A stretch of DNA of 64,000 bases from Leptospira stimsonii (GCF_003545875.1 NZ_QHCS01000003.1:186001-250000); one strand, 5' to 3'. Positions 51,558-61,230 are shown, counted from the stretch's first letter. Made by a program: numbers and translations. Notes: a model not told the origin generated them from the letters alone.

Positions 51558-53840
51558 GTGAATGAAAAATTGGATCTTAAGACGGCGGCTTTCTCATTTT
51601 TGGAAAAAAGTTCGATGCTCGTTTGTTTCGCATCGGAAAAAGGAGAAATTCTCTACATAAACCGGGCAGGAATCGATTTGCTCGGCCTTTCCCAAGAACA
51701 AGCCCTTGAAAAAACGATCTTCGATATTCATCCGAATCATTATCGGGAAAAAATCCTAACAGAAGTGCTTCCGTTCGCTTTTGAAAATGGAGAATGGAAC
51801 GGAGATCTTCTACTTTCTTCGCCTAACGGGAGTATACTGGTGCAGGAAACCGTTCGCATCGAGAAGAATGAAAACGGCGAAGTTGAATCCCTCGTATTGA
51901 TTGCGGAAGATGTTCTAAAATCCCAATCGAATTCCAAAAGTTATAAGTCCGGTGAAATTTTGTATTCCACCCTTTTGTCCGCTGTGGAAGAGGGGATCTT
52001 GTTCGTAGATAGCACCGGAACGATCTTGAGAACCAATCAGAGTTTTGAAAAGATGCTCGGATTAAAAACGGAATCAATTATCGGTCGATCCTATTACGGT
52101 TCTAATTGGAAGACAATTTATCCCGACGGAAGCGTCAGGCATATGGAAGAATCCCCTCTATATTACACGTTGAGTACTGGGCTTCCGGTACGGAGAGAGG
52201 TTTTAGGATTTGTAAAATCCGATCTTCAAGTTCTCTGGGCACACGTTACTACCGTTCCATTGTTTGATCCGGAAGTGGACAGAATGATGGGCGTAGTCGT
52301 AACCATATCGGATATCACAAAGGAGAAGGAAAACGAGGACAAATTAAAACAACTTTCGATGGTCGCTTCTCAAACGGGAGACGCGGTTTTGATCACGGAT
52401 TTGGATGCGAGAATTCTTTTTGTAAATCCTGCGTTTGAAACCATAACCGGATATCTTTCCGAAGAAGCAGTCGGTCAAGATCCTTCTTTGCTTAAATCCG
52501 GAATACACTCGGCTGAATTTTACGAAAAGATGTGGCGCGAAATCTCCAACGGAGAAACGTTTCGAGCGACGATCACAAATCGAAAAAAAGACGGGACTTT
52601 ATTTTATTGCGAACAAACGATCAGTCCGTTGCGGGATACAAAAGGAAGAATTTTATATTACGTTTCTCTTCTCAGAGACGTTTCCGAAAAAATGGAATCC
52701 TTCGAAAAGCTCAGACGCAGTGAAGAAAACTATCGGGTTCTTTTCGAAAATTCGATCGAAGGGATCTTTTCGAGTTCGCTTAACGGAAAGGTAATCCAAA
52801 CAAATCCGGCTATGACCAAAATCACCGGTTATTCAAAAGAAGAATTGTTGAATTTGGATCTGGAAAAGGACCTTTACTATCATTCGGATCAAAGATCGTT
52901 CTTTATGGATATGATTCTTCGTAATTCAAAAATCGAAGGGGAAGTCGTACAATTTAAGAAAAAGGACGGTTCCAAAATCTACGTTGAAATTTATGCGGTT
53001 GGGAATTTCGATTCCGAAGGAAATTTAAAACAGATCGACGGAAGAATGATCGATATCAGCGCGAAAGTTGTCGCAGAGGAAGAGAGAAGCTTTTATGAAA
53101 GAAAACTCAGACAATCACAGAAACTCGAGGCGCTCGGAACTTTGATCGCGAGCGTAGCACACGAGATCAACAATCCTCTTATGTGTATATTAGGATATTC
53201 TCAAATTCTAAGTTTAGAAATGACCGACCCGGCTCATGCCAAGTTTGCGGAAATCATATCCGCAGAGGCGAAGCGCCTTTCCGCGCTCGTGAATAATCTT
53301 TTGGATTTTTCCAGAAAGGAGTCCGATTTTTTTCAAAAGGCCGACTTAGTTCGAGTAGTCGAATCCACAATCTCTCTTTTGGAAAACGTCTTCGAAAAAA
53401 ATTATATCTTGCTGGAAACTGAATTCGAGCTGGACCTTCCTTTGATCGAAATGAGGGAACAATTGATTCGACAGGTTTTGATCAATCTTCTTATCAATTC
53501 CAAAGACGCGCTGAACGTCAAATATCCGGAACGAAACCTGAATAAGAAAATCATTATACGAATCGAATCCTGCGTTTTGGATTCCATACCGTACGTAAAA
53601 TTAATGGTCGAAGATTCCGGTCAAGGGATTCCTCCCGAAATCTTAAAACAGATCTATGATCCCTTTTTCACAACGAAAAGAGAACAAGGCGGGACCGGGT
53701 TGGGGATTCCGATCAGCCAAGGAATCGTAAAAGAACACGACGGATTTTTGACGATTCAATCAGCTTACAAACGTTATACGATTTGTACGATTCTTCTGCC
53801 CGTTCTTCAAAAAAAGAATATCGAATCGGAAACGGTTTGA
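51558..53840 (+). CDS. Multi-PAS sensor histidine kinase
   Basis: The 760-residue protein has four PAS domains (about 10-125, 130-260, 270-385, 390-505), then HisKA with H535 in IASVAHEINNPLM, and HATPase_c with INLLINSKDAL (N-box), VEDSGQGIP (G1), PFFTTKREQGGTGLGIPISQGI (F and G2). There is no membrane segment, so it should sense cytoplasmic signals through the PAS domains. The start is GTG at 51558 with no clear ribosome site; no in-frame ATG is close. No receiver domain is fused, so the REC-ATPase at 49151 is a candidate partner. Confidence 0.9.
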   Translation: MNEKLDLKTAAFSFLEKSSMLVCFASEKGEILYINRAGIDLLGLSQEQALEKTIFDIHPNHYREKILTEVLPFAFENGEWNGDLLLSSPNGSILVQETVRIEKNENGEVESLVLIAEDVLKSQSNSKSYKSGEILYSTLLSAVEEGILFVDSTGTILRTNQSFEKMLGLKTESIIGRSYYGSNWKTIYPDGSVRHMEESPLYYTLSTGLPVRREVLGFVKSDLQVLWAHVTTVPLFDPEVDRMMGVVVTISDITKEKENEDKLKQLSMVASQTGDAVLITDLDARILFVNPAFETITGYLSEEAVGQDPSLLKSGIHSAEFYEKMWREISNGETFRATITNRKKDGTLFYCEQTISPLRDTKGRILYYVSLLRDVSEKMESFEKLRRSEENYRVLFENSIEGIFSSSLNGKVIQTNPAMTKITGYSKEELLNLDLEKDLYYHSDQRSFFMDMILRNSKIEGEVVQFKKKDGSKIYVEIYAVGNFDSEGNLKQIDGRMIDISAKVVAEEERSFYERKLRQSQKLEALGTLIASVAHEINNPLMCILGYSQILSLEMTDPAHAKFAEIISAEAKRLSALVNNLLDFSRKESDFFQKADLVRVVESTISLLENVFEKNYILLETEFELDLPLIEMREQLIRQVLINLLINSKDALNVKYPERNLNKKIIIRIESCVLDSIPYVKLMVEDSGQGIPPEILKQIYDPFFTTKREQGGTGLGIPISQGIVKEHDGFLTIQSAYKRYTICTILLPVLQKKNIESETV

Positions 53841-53843
53841 TTC

Positions 53844-54437
53844 TTATTTTTTACCCCAGAGATTTTCCAGATAAGCTTCTCTTCCGGAACCCTTTCGATA
53901 GGATTTATAATGTTCCGGATTGGTTTTATAATAATTCTGATGATATCCTTCCGCCGGATAAAAGGATGTAAACGGTAGAATTTCTACAACGATCGGTGCG
54001 GAAAATTTACCGGACTTCTCCAGTTCTTTTTTGGATTCTTCCGCCGCCTTTTTTTGAGCGTCGTTATGAAAAAAGATCCCGGTTCGATATTGATTGCCTC
54101 TGTCCGCGAACTGACCTCCGTTATCCGTCGGATTGATTTGTTTCCAGAAAACTTTTAAAAGATCGGTGTAACGAATTTTAGAAGGATCGTATTCGATTTG
54201 AACCGATTCTCTGTGACCTGTTCTTCCGTACCCGACGTCTTCGTATGTTGGATTTACTTCTTTTCCTCCCGCATAACCCGAAGTAACCGAGATCACGCCG
54301 GATAAGGATTCGAACGGACCTTCCATACACCAAAAACAACCGCCCGCGAACGTAGCCTTTTCGGTTTTTGGACCCGCGTGCAAAGGAGAAAGAAACAGAG
54401 AGAGAAAGAAAACGATAAGAATTTTCGAGTAGAGCAT
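53844..54437 (-). CDS. msrA: Exported peptide methionine-(S)-sulfoxide reductase MsrA
   Basis: The 197-residue protein has a signal peptide (residues 1-21, SPLHAG) followed by the MsrA fold: FAGGCFWCMEGPFE with catalytic C34, GVISVTSGYAGG, PTYEDVGYGRTGHRESVQIEYDP, and NPTDNGGQFADRGNQYRTGIFFHN. MsrA repairs oxidised methionine residues in proteins; this one acts in the periplasm or at the surface. A downstream resolving cysteine is not obvious, so recycling may use a different route. It is convergent with the kinase gene, three bases apart. Confidence 0.93.
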   Translation of the reverse strand: MLYSKILIVFFLSLFLSPLHAGPKTEKATFAGGCFWCMEGPFESLSGVISVTSGYAGGKEVNPTYEDVGYGRTGHRESVQIEYDPSKIRYTDLLKVFWKQINPTDNGGQFADRGNQYRTGIFFHNDAQKKAAEESKKELEKSGKFSAPIVVEILPFTSFYPAEGYHQNYYKTNPEHYKSYRKGSGREAYLENLWGKK

Positions 54438-54583
54438 TTTGCCCTCCTAAGAACAGAGTTCGTTACTTTGACGTCTCGGTTACAGAGAGGGTATCAAATG
54501 AGTCCCGCTTTTTTGTTTTTCATTTCGAAAGAATAAAAATTCCTATGTTTTCTTTTCCGGATTCAAATTCTAAGAGTTACAAT

Positions 54584-55840
54584 ATGAAAATCGCAATCTT
54601 AGGAAGCGGCATCGCGGGACTTAGCGCTTGCTGGTATTTGAGCAAGGAACACGAAGTGGTTCTTATGGAACGACATTCTCTTCCCGGAATGGACGCGCAT
54701 GGAACCGATGTGGCTCTCAAGGACAGGATCTTTCGATTCGATGTTCCTTTTAGAGCGTTCAAACAAAATTACTATCCTTGTCTGATCGAAATGTATCAGG
54801 AAGCCGGAATCGAATTCAGACCTGTGGATTATTCTTTTTCGTTAAGCGAAAGAGACGGAACCACATACTTTCAATTCGCGACCTTCGGACTCGGAGGAAA
54901 TTTTTATCCCTTCGTTTCTCCCGTTTGTTTTAAGAATGGAGAATCCAGGAGAATTTTTTCCGATACGATCCGGTTTTATAGAGAATCCGCGAATCAATGG
55001 GCGACTCTGAAAGGAGAACAACTTACGATTTCCGGATTCTTACAAAAGTTCGGTTATTCGAAAGAATTCGAAGATAAGTATTTGGTTCCGATGTTCGCAA
55101 CGATCAACACTTGCACGCTCAAGAGCGCGAAAAATTATCCTGCGGAAGCGGTGATCAGTTATCACGCGCAAGGTTTGAAATTTCTTCGGTTTTTAACCGC
55201 GAGTCACGGAACCCGAGACATCACGACTCGTCTTTCGGTGGGAGCGAAGGAAGTCCGCTTGAAATCGAATCCAAGAAAGATCGAACTCAACGGGAAGAAA
55301 GTTTTCGTGAACTTCGAAGAAGGAAAAGAAGAATTCGACCGAGTGATTGTTGCCACTCCGGCAAACCAAGCGATCGGGCTTCTTCCGGACGAGATGAGCC
55401 GCGAAAAAGAACTTCTCGCTTCCTTTCGCTACGAAGAATCGGAAATTCTCATGCATACGGATTCTTCTTTTATGCCCAATAAAAAAAGACATTGGGCTCC
55501 TCTTTGTTTTACACTGTCTCCCGAAACGGACAAACCTTCTGCTACGATTCGCCTCAACAAGGTGCTTCCGGAAATCGGAAAGGAAGAAATCTTTCAGACT
55601 TGGAATCCCTTGGAGGAACCGAAGGCAGGGACTTTGATTTCCCGTTCCCGCTTTGAAAGACCCGTGATCGACATCAAAAATCAAAAAACGATAGAAGAAC
55701 TCAAACGCCTCCAGGAACTGCCGGGAAGAAAGGTCTGGTTCTGCGGATCGTATGCGAGATATGGAATCCCTCTTTTGGAAGCGGGCGTTTCAACTTCCTT
55801 GGACGTAAAACGTTGGGTCAACGACTCGATGCGTTCTTAA
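54584..55840 (+). CDS. FAD-dependent amine oxidase/desaturase-like protein
   Basis: The 418-residue flavoprotein starts with the dinucleotide-binding motif IAILGSGIAGLSACWYL (3-19) and MERHSLPGMDAHGTDV (30-45). It ends with KVWFCGSYARYGIPLLEAGVSTSLDVKRWV, the FAD-closing motif of amine oxidases and phytoene-desaturase-like proteins. It is close in style to COG2907-type proteins often found next to cyclopropane-fatty-acid synthases, but none is adjacent here; a methyltransferase gene lies 350 bases away on the other strand. The frame is open from 54545; the ATG at 54584 lies at the domain start. Confidence 0.83.
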   Translation: MKIAILGSGIAGLSACWYLSKEHEVVLMERHSLPGMDAHGTDVALKDRIFRFDVPFRAFKQNYYPCLIEMYQEAGIEFRPVDYSFSLSERDGTTYFQFATFGLGGNFYPFVSPVCFKNGESRRIFSDTIRFYRESANQWATLKGEQLTISGFLQKFGYSKEFEDKYLVPMFATINTCTLKSAKNYPAEAVISYHAQGLKFLRFLTASHGTRDITTRLSVGAKEVRLKSNPRKIELNGKKVFVNFEEGKEEFDRVIVATPANQAIGLLPDEMSREKELLASFRYEESEILMHTDSSFMPNKKRHWAPLCFTLSPETDKPSATIRLNKVLPEIGKEEIFQTWNPLEEPKAGTLISRSRFERPVIDIKNQKTIEELKRLQELPGRKVWFCGSYARYGIPLLEAGVSTSLDVKRWVNDSMRS

Positions 55841-55905
55841 ACGTTGTCCGTTTGACGGGAAATCGAGTTGGGATTCGTAGTCAAGAAAGATCCAAGGAGA
55901 ATTTT

Positions 55906-56059
55906 TGTAGGAGTTCCGACAGGTTCTCTGAGGGAATTTTACTTGCAAAAAGGCTAATTTTCTGATAGAGGAATGTCTCCTGGAATTTTCCGCCACCCAC
56001 CCCTCCACCCGAAAATCGGGTGGGGCTTTCCTTTCACAGAGGATTGTCGTTTTTACGAC
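55906..56059 (+). repeat. Dispersed palindromic intergenic repeat, copy B
   Basis: This has the same block order as copy A: TGTAGGAGTTCCGACA, GAATTTTCCGCC, then CCACCCGA (56005-56012) pairing with TCGGGTGG (56016-56023), then GTCGTTTTTACGAC (56046-56059). It lies between convergent genes in a 345-base gap that contains no gene. Confidence 0.65.
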
Positions 56060-56185
56060 GGATTCTTTTTCACAGCCGGTTCACCTTTCGAAAGGGTCTC
56101 CAAAAATACAGGAAGGTCTGCGGACTTTTCCAAGGAAGTCGGCTTCGGAACAAAGGATTTTTTTTAAGAATTTTCGGGTGAAGAA

Positions 56186-57022
56186 CTAGGCTTTTTCCGC
56201 GGAATAAAGAACGAATTGGAAATAACGTTTCATTCTTTCCCCACCTAAGAATTTTCCGAAGCTTTCGTACTTCTTCGCGATTTTTTCCGGAATTTCGTTT
56301 TGACCGGCTCTTGTTTTTTCACTCAAGAATTTTGAAAAACCTCGAAAGACGTTTTCTTCTAAAAACGTAAAACCTTCCGTTTTAAATCCGGTTCGTTCGA
56401 GGATGAGAGAGAGGGAGTTCGGAGTCACCCGATTTCTCGAAGGAATTCCACTGAGCTTACATACCCACTTCCGAAACAAGGAGTCTAGGAACCCGAGTGG
56501 CTCGTCTCTGAGAATCAGCTCTACGGAAACCAGACGTCCCTTCGGTCTAAGAACTCGGAAAGCTTCTTCGCAGAATCGGATTCGATCCTGAAAAAAGTAG
56601 GCGCTGTCCAGGCAGAGAATTCGATCAAAACTTTCCTCCTGAAAAGCGGTGATTGCATTTTCGAAAGAGGCGCAGATCAACTTCGGAGAATCTTCTTTCA
56701 TAAAGCGGAATCGATTCTTAGCAAATTCAACTTGGACTTCGGATGGATTGATTCCTGTAAGATGAGAAAACGGAAGTGAGAATTTTTCCTTCCATACAAA
56801 GAACTGATCTCCACACCCGAACCCGAGATCCAATACTTCTTGTTCTGGTTTTAGGTCGGCCTTCTCTCCTAAAAGCAAGGCTAACGTTTTGCAGGCGGTC
56901 GGATAGTCTTCCGTGTCTTTCCAGAAACCGAAATTTGCCCAAGAAGAATTCTTAGGATTGAGATATAGATGAGCCAACGTGTCGGGAGCTTCTTCCGGCC
57001 CGGGTCGTTTTTTGGGTGTCAT
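56186..57022 (-). CDS. SAM-dependent methyltransferase
   Basis: The 278-residue class I methyltransferase has EVLDLGFGCGDQFFVW (motif I, about 62-77), GINPSEVQVEFAK (motif II region), SFDRILCLDSAYFFQDR (post-I/IV) and RPKGRLVSVEL (motif V). It is like sarcosine/cyclopropane or small-molecule methyltransferases in having WANFGFWKDT near the N-terminus. Substrate unknown. A GTG at 57064 is in frame; the ATG at 57022 follows AGGAAG. It is convergent with the flavoprotein gene across repeat copy B. Confidence 0.82.
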   Translation of the reverse strand: MTPKKRPGPEEAPDTLAHLYLNPKNSSWANFGFWKDTEDYPTACKTLALLLGEKADLKPEQEVLDLGFGCGDQFFVWKEKFSLPFSHLTGINPSEVQVEFAKNRFRFMKEDSPKLICASFENAITAFQEESFDRILCLDSAYFFQDRIRFCEEAFRVLRPKGRLVSVELILRDEPLGFLDSLFRKWVCKLSGIPSRNRVTPNSLSLILERTGFKTEGFTFLEENVFRGFSKFLSEKTRAGQNEIPEKIAKKYESFGKFLGGERMKRYFQFVLYSAEKA

Positions 57023-57297
57023 TTTAGAAAATTCTTCCTGAAAAAAGAACTCTCGTAAAACCACTCCAATCGCCGAATGGAAGCGATTCGAGCGAGATTC
57101 GTTTTTGAGGCTTTGCGGGAATGTTTCCGAATTTAGATTTCATTTGATAAAATGCTATACATATATTTAGTCCATCCGATAAGTATTTTAGGACATTCTT
57201 TCTCAAAAGAGTCCGTTTGAAATTCGGTAACACTTCGATTCTTCTTTCTTGCCCTCTTATTGGGAAAGGATCGGGGTTTGCAACTCAGAGAAGAACC

Positions 57298-57870
57298 ATG
57301 CTGTTATTAACGCTTTTAGATCCAACGCAAGCAAGAAGCAATTTGCTGTTTCGCTGGAAAAAGAAACTCAATCGCAAAAAAGTTTATCCCGTTCTTATTT
57401 TTCCGGAAGGTTCTCTGAATTTGGAAAGGTTACATCTGCTCGCTAAAATAGCATCCAAGCAAAAGAATTTTTCTTCCAGTCCCGTTTTCTTTTATGCGGA
57501 ATCCGTTTCAAAAGCCGGGTCCTTTCTTCTTTCGGATCGGATTCCAAAGGGAGAAAAAATTCTTCCTCTCTTTGTAGACTTCGGCTCCCTCGGTAAGGAC
57601 AGGGAAGGAAGAGACTTCGAAGAGCAGACCCGACTTCTTCAGGAGAGAATCGGAAGCTGTTTCTCCGCCGTTTGTTTTTTGGAGACGGGAAAAACACAAG
57701 CCGGTTTGGAAAGATCGGGGAATCGAAACTGGCTCTTTCATAAGTCTTCTCTCGTTTTAGAGATTTCCGGTTCTCATTTCAAAGTTCTCAGGAAGGAATT
57801 ACCCGAAGAAGAAGATGAGACCTCTCTGGAACCCTGGATTCCTTCCGGATTACTTGAAAATCCTTCTTAA
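57298..57870 (+). CDS. Protein of unknown function
   Basis: The 190-residue product is basic in the first half and acidic at the end (LPEEEDETSLEPW), without a signal peptide. Segments such as VYPVLIFPEGSLNLERLHLLAKIA and FFYAESVSKAGSFLLSD suggest an alpha/beta fold, but I recognise no family. The frame is open from a TTG at 57217; the ATG at 57298 is preferred because AGAAGAA precedes it. It lies divergent from the methyltransferase gene. Confidence 0.6.
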   Translation: MLLLTLLDPTQARSNLLFRWKKKLNRKKVYPVLIFPEGSLNLERLHLLAKIASKQKNFSSSPVFFYAESVSKAGSFLLSDRIPKGEKILPLFVDFGSLGKDREGRDFEEQTRLLQERIGSCFSAVCFLETGKTQAGLERSGNRNWLFHKSSLVLEISGSHFKVLRKELPEEEDETSLEPWIPSGLLENPS

Positions 57871-58000
57871 GAAATTTATTTACTACTTAGATGAGAGAAA
57901 GATTGCCTGGGACTTTTTTAGAGGAACTTGCATTAAATATTACTCGATTTTAGTATTTTAATTGAAGTTTTTTTTATCCCATTCTTGATAGATAAAAATT

Positions 58001-58013
58001 TTGCCTTAGGCAA
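58001..58013. promoter_or_regulatory. Small perfect palindrome before the SET gene
   Basis: TTGCCTTAGGCAA (TTGCC, TTA, GGCAA) lies 20 bases before the SET-domain start codon. It may be an operator or a leader hairpin. Confidence 0.35.
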
Positions 58014-58033
58014 TAAACGCAGGGATCTTCTGC

Positions 58034-58564
58034 ATGATCGAGAAACGAATCAACAAATTCGGGGAGAACGGAACCTTCGCGACGAAGACCATCCCCAAAG
58101 GAACTCTGCTGTTTAGTTACAGCGAGTGGATCGAGGATGAAGAGTTCGGATGGAAAGTTCTTACGGTTGAAGAGGCCGAGTCGCTTCCCGATTCCGAAAA
58201 GGAAGTCTTCATGAAATACGGATACGATGTGGATTTCGGATTAGTCACCGGGCCAACCAGCGGCGAATACGTTATCAACCATTCCAACTTCATGAATCAT
58301 TCTTGTGATCCCAATATGTGGTATGACGAGGACGACAATATCGTAGCTAAGAGGGAAATTCTTGCCGGAGAGGAACTTACGATCGATTACGCGAATTTCG
58401 TAGTGAACTTCGACCAGACCTTCGAGTGCGGCTGTGGATCGGCAAACTGCAGAAAATTTATCCGAAAAGACGATTGGAAGCTCCTGATCAACGAGTATCA
58501 GATGCACTTTCCAAAATTCATCCAAAAAGAAATCAAAAAGCTATACGTTAAAATTCCAGTGTAG
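58034..58564 (+). CDS. SET-domain protein methyltransferase
   Basis: The 176-residue protein is a compact SET domain: NGTFATKTIPKGTLLFSY at the start, NFMNHSCDPN (86-94, cofactor-binding NHS), AGEELTIDYAN (111-121, catalytic tyrosine region), and a post-SET-like cysteine cluster C132, C134, C139 (ECGCGSANCRKF). SET domains methylate lysines in proteins; bacterial examples exist but are much less common than in eukaryotes, and targets are usually unknown. The order and post-SET cluster are intact, so activity is likely. It is convergent with the UPF0316 gene. Confidence 0.88.
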   Translation: MIEKRINKFGENGTFATKTIPKGTLLFSYSEWIEDEEFGWKVLTVEEAESLPDSEKEVFMKYGYDVDFGLVTGPTSGEYVINHSNFMNHSCDPNMWYDEDDNIVAKREILAGEELTIDYANFVVNFDQTFECGCGSANCRKFIRKDDWKLLINEYQMHFPKFIQKEIKKLYVKIPV

Positions 58565-58584
58565 AACGAGCGAAACCGAAAATC

Positions 58585-59184
58585 CTATTTTCTGACCTTT
58601 AAGATTCGTTCCAGGATCCCTCTTCTGAGAAGTCCTGGAGAATCTTCCGAAACCGCAGTGTTGGTGCTCCTTGCGTTTTCTATCGAATAGAAAACGTCGG
58701 GTTCCACTTCTTTTACGATCGCCATAGCCTTCCGAATTTTCTTTCTTTTTAGAACCGTAAAGACGATCTTCACCGGTCCTCTGCTTCCTTGCCCGTCCAT
58801 GGTCGTGACACGATAACCCGCGTCCGAAAGTTTTCCAGCGATCGCTCCGCCGTTTCTTGGTGAAATGATTCGAAGAAGGGAAAAACCTATGGCGAGTTTT
58901 TCTTCCAAGATCATTCCTATGTATGTACCGGTCGCGAATCCTCCGGCGTAAGCGAGATAACAGAAGACGTTGTTTAGATTTTTGATGACCTGCGTGATAA
59001 CGATAACCCAAAGAAGGACTTCTAAGAATCCGAGAGAGGCCGCGATCGCTTTTTTTTCACGAGTGAGAAGAATGACCCGGATGGTTCCAATCGATACGTC
59101 GGTCACTCTGGAAAGAAAAATAAAACAAGGGAGAAGAATGTAATCAAAGATCGGATTTCCGGGAGAAGGAAAGCTTAGTTCCAT
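58585..59184 (-). CDS. UPF0316 (DUF5698/DUF2179) membrane protein
   Basis: The 199-residue protein has three N-terminal membrane helices (about residues 12-95, LSRVTDVSIGTIRVILLTREKKAIAA and ALLW-type segments) and a C-terminal cytoplasmic DUF2179 domain (DAGYRVTTMDGQGSRGPVKIVFTVLKRKK). The pattern matches the UPF0316/YebE-like family, whose DUF2179 part resembles nucleotide-sensing domains. Function unknown. The frame is open to 59244; the ATG at 59184 places the first helix at the normal distance. Confidence 0.82.
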   Translation of the reverse strand: MELSFPSPGNPIFDYILLPCFIFLSRVTDVSIGTIRVILLTREKKAIAASLGFLEVLLWVIVITQVIKNLNNVFCYLAYAGGFATGTYIGMILEEKLAIGFSLLRIISPRNGGAIAGKLSDAGYRVTTMDGQGSRGPVKIVFTVLKRKKIRKAMAIVKEVEPDVFYSIENARSTNTAVSEDSPGLLRRGILERILKVRK

Positions 59185-60011
59185 ACGAGACAAGGATTGT
59201 TCGCTAAATACGAGAAGTCGAGGAGAAATCGATGACGGTATCAAACATTTGATTGAAAGAATGAATCGATCTCTTCGTTAAATCTCGAAAGTTCGGTAGA
59301 GTGTAAAATACGCCTAAGCATTTTCTTCGGATGAATGAAGCGGCTCGTTTCGAATCAAAATTCGAATACGTTGCAAAATGGAGAAGATTCCGAAAATTCC
59401 TTACATTCCATTTTGATTGTGGAGGGAAGCGGAGAGGAATGCTTTGATTCGTTTCTCGCAAGTTTTCAATTCGATTTTTTTCAGAGAAATTCTTGCGGAA
59501 AGAATAGAATCCCGTTTATCTTCTCGGGGAATGACTTCCTAGGATATCCGGTTCAGGAATCAGTGAAAGCCTTCGTAAAAAGGATTTAATTCCATAGTAG
59601 GAGATTCGAGGAAATTTTAGGAAAAGAATGAAATGGTAAAAATGATTCCATGAAGTTTGGCGGCGTATTTGAAATTTAAAACGATAAGCAAAAGAAGATC
59701 CTGATGGGTTTCCTTTCCGTAAATTGAGTTTAGATAGTACGTGTTAAATGAAGCGGAAGCAGGATCGAGCTACTGTGTTTTTGGAAAGTTTCGTTTTGAT
59801 TGAAAAAAATAAGAAATCAAAGAATTCTTTGAAAGAAAGGATTCGATTATAGGAAGCGATCCTTTAACAGAACGTCGGAGCGTGTTCCATCCGTGAATCG
59901 AATTTGAGTTTGTAATATCCGAATAAAATGAAACAATTCCTAAATCAATTTCCGAAATCGAGAGTCCAAAAGTAGGATCTCATTTCCAAAAAAGGATATC
60001 GAATTTTTCTT
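59185..60011. other. 827-base spacer without a supported gene
   Basis: One plus-strand frame of 84 codons (59335-59589) is open, but it lacks a ribosome site and recognisable features, so it is not called. The rest is AT-rich with many short stops on both strands. It holds the promoters for the UPF0316 gene (left) and the lipoprotein gene (right). Confidence 0.4.
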
Positions 60012-61202
60012 ATGTGGCTTTTGTTAAAACGACTTTCTTTTTCCATCGGATTTGTTCTATTTATTATTTTCGGATGCAAGGGCGCATCGGTAAGAGATTC
60101 CGCAAATGAATGTTTGCAACCGAAGGCAGATTCTTTTTGGAAGACCTCGAACGCGGAGGAATCCGGCTTTGATTCTTCCAAACTTTGCTCGATACTCAAG
60201 GAATCCGCATCTGAAAAAAGTGGATTCCATTCTCTTTTGATCGAACGCCGAGGAAAGATCGTCTCCGAAATCTATCATGACGGCGAAGATAAACCTCTGA
60301 ATCTTCGATATGGACTTCGTCTTCCGTTCGACGGAAAATCTTCTTTCGATGTAAATACGTTACACGATGTGAGATCCGTAAGTAAAAGCGTCGTCTCACT
60401 CCTTTTCGGAATCGCCTTGGAAAAAGGATTGATCGACAATATTGATTCTCGTGTGCTTACTTCGTTTCCTGAAATTGAAATTCCAAGAGAGGATAGGAGA
60501 TATTCGATCACTTGGAGACATCTGCTCACGATGAGTAGCGGCCTGGATTGGGAGGAATGGAGATCCGGATTTTTTTTCAGCGATGAGACACGCTTGTATT
60601 GGAAGAAGAATCTTGTTCAATTCGTTTTTGATCGAGAGATCAAAGAGAATCCGGGAACAACTTTCAATTATAACGGCGGAGGTACGTCCGTTCTCGCCGA
60701 GGCGCTTTCGAAAAAAACCGGGAAGTCCTTGAAGGATCTAACTGGAGAATGGCTTTTTTTTCCGATCGGGATCAAGGAGTTTGAATGGGTCGAAGACAAT
60801 CATGGACGAGGTCTTGCTTTCGGAGGTCTGCGCCTTAGACCGAGGGATATGTTAAGAATCGGAAGATTGATCTTAAACAATGGGGTCTGGGAAAAAAAGC
60901 AGATCGTTCCTAAAAATTGGATTCAAGATTCTCTTCGACCTCAGATTTCGACTAACGTTACTTTTTTCCGAAAGGACGAGAGTTCTATGAATTACGGTTA
61001 TCAATGGTGGATCGGCGAAACACGTTTGCGGGATCGAGTGGTCCCTTGGAAAGTCGCGCTCGGAAACGGAGGACAGCTGATCTATGTGATTCCGGATTTG
61101 GATATGGTCGTTGTAACGACAGCGGGCGGGTATGGTTCTCCGAAAATGATTCTTGAAACAGGAATTCTCTTGGATCAGATCATTGACGCCGTAAATCGAT
61201 GA
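60012..61202 (+). CDS. Beta-lactamase-fold serine hydrolase lipoprotein
   Basis: The 396-residue protein has a signal peptide with IIFGC (C22 lipobox) and a class C beta-lactamase/esterase fold: RSVSKSVVSLLFGIAL with the SxxK catalytic pair S122/K125, FNYNGGGTSVLAEAL with Y220 at the YxN position (third residue Gly), and VALGNGGQLIYVIPD in place of KTG. Such proteins are usually esterases or DD-peptidase-like enzymes, not drug-resistance enzymes. As a lipoprotein it acts in the periplasm or on the outer membrane. It is followed by repeat copy C. Confidence 0.87.
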   Translation: MWLLLKRLSFSIGFVLFIIFGCKGASVRDSANECLQPKADSFWKTSNAEESGFDSSKLCSILKESASEKSGFHSLLIERRGKIVSEIYHDGEDKPLNLRYGLRLPFDGKSSFDVNTLHDVRSVSKSVVSLLFGIALEKGLIDNIDSRVLTSFPEIEIPREDRRYSITWRHLLTMSSGLDWEEWRSGFFFSDETRLYWKKNLVQFVFDREIKENPGTTFNYNGGGTSVLAEALSKKTGKSLKDLTGEWLFFPIGIKEFEWVEDNHGRGLAFGGLRLRPRDMLRIGRLILNNGVWEKKQIVPKNWIQDSLRPQISTNVTFFRKDESSMNYGYQWWIGETRLRDRVVPWKVALGNGGQLIYVIPDLDMVVVTTAGGYGSPKMILETGILLDQIIDAVNR

Positions 61203-61230
61203 AAAAGTTCTCTCTTAAGAATTCGTATTT

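Noticed and set aside
59335..59589. 84-codon plus-strand frame in the 827-base spacer
   Set aside because: No ribosome site or family features; chance opening in AT-rich DNA is likely, though not excluded.
60012..61202. Antibiotic-resistance beta-lactamase
   Set aside because: The fold fits, but the YxN third residue is Gly and KTG is replaced by GNGG, as in esterase-like relatives; resistance is not supported.
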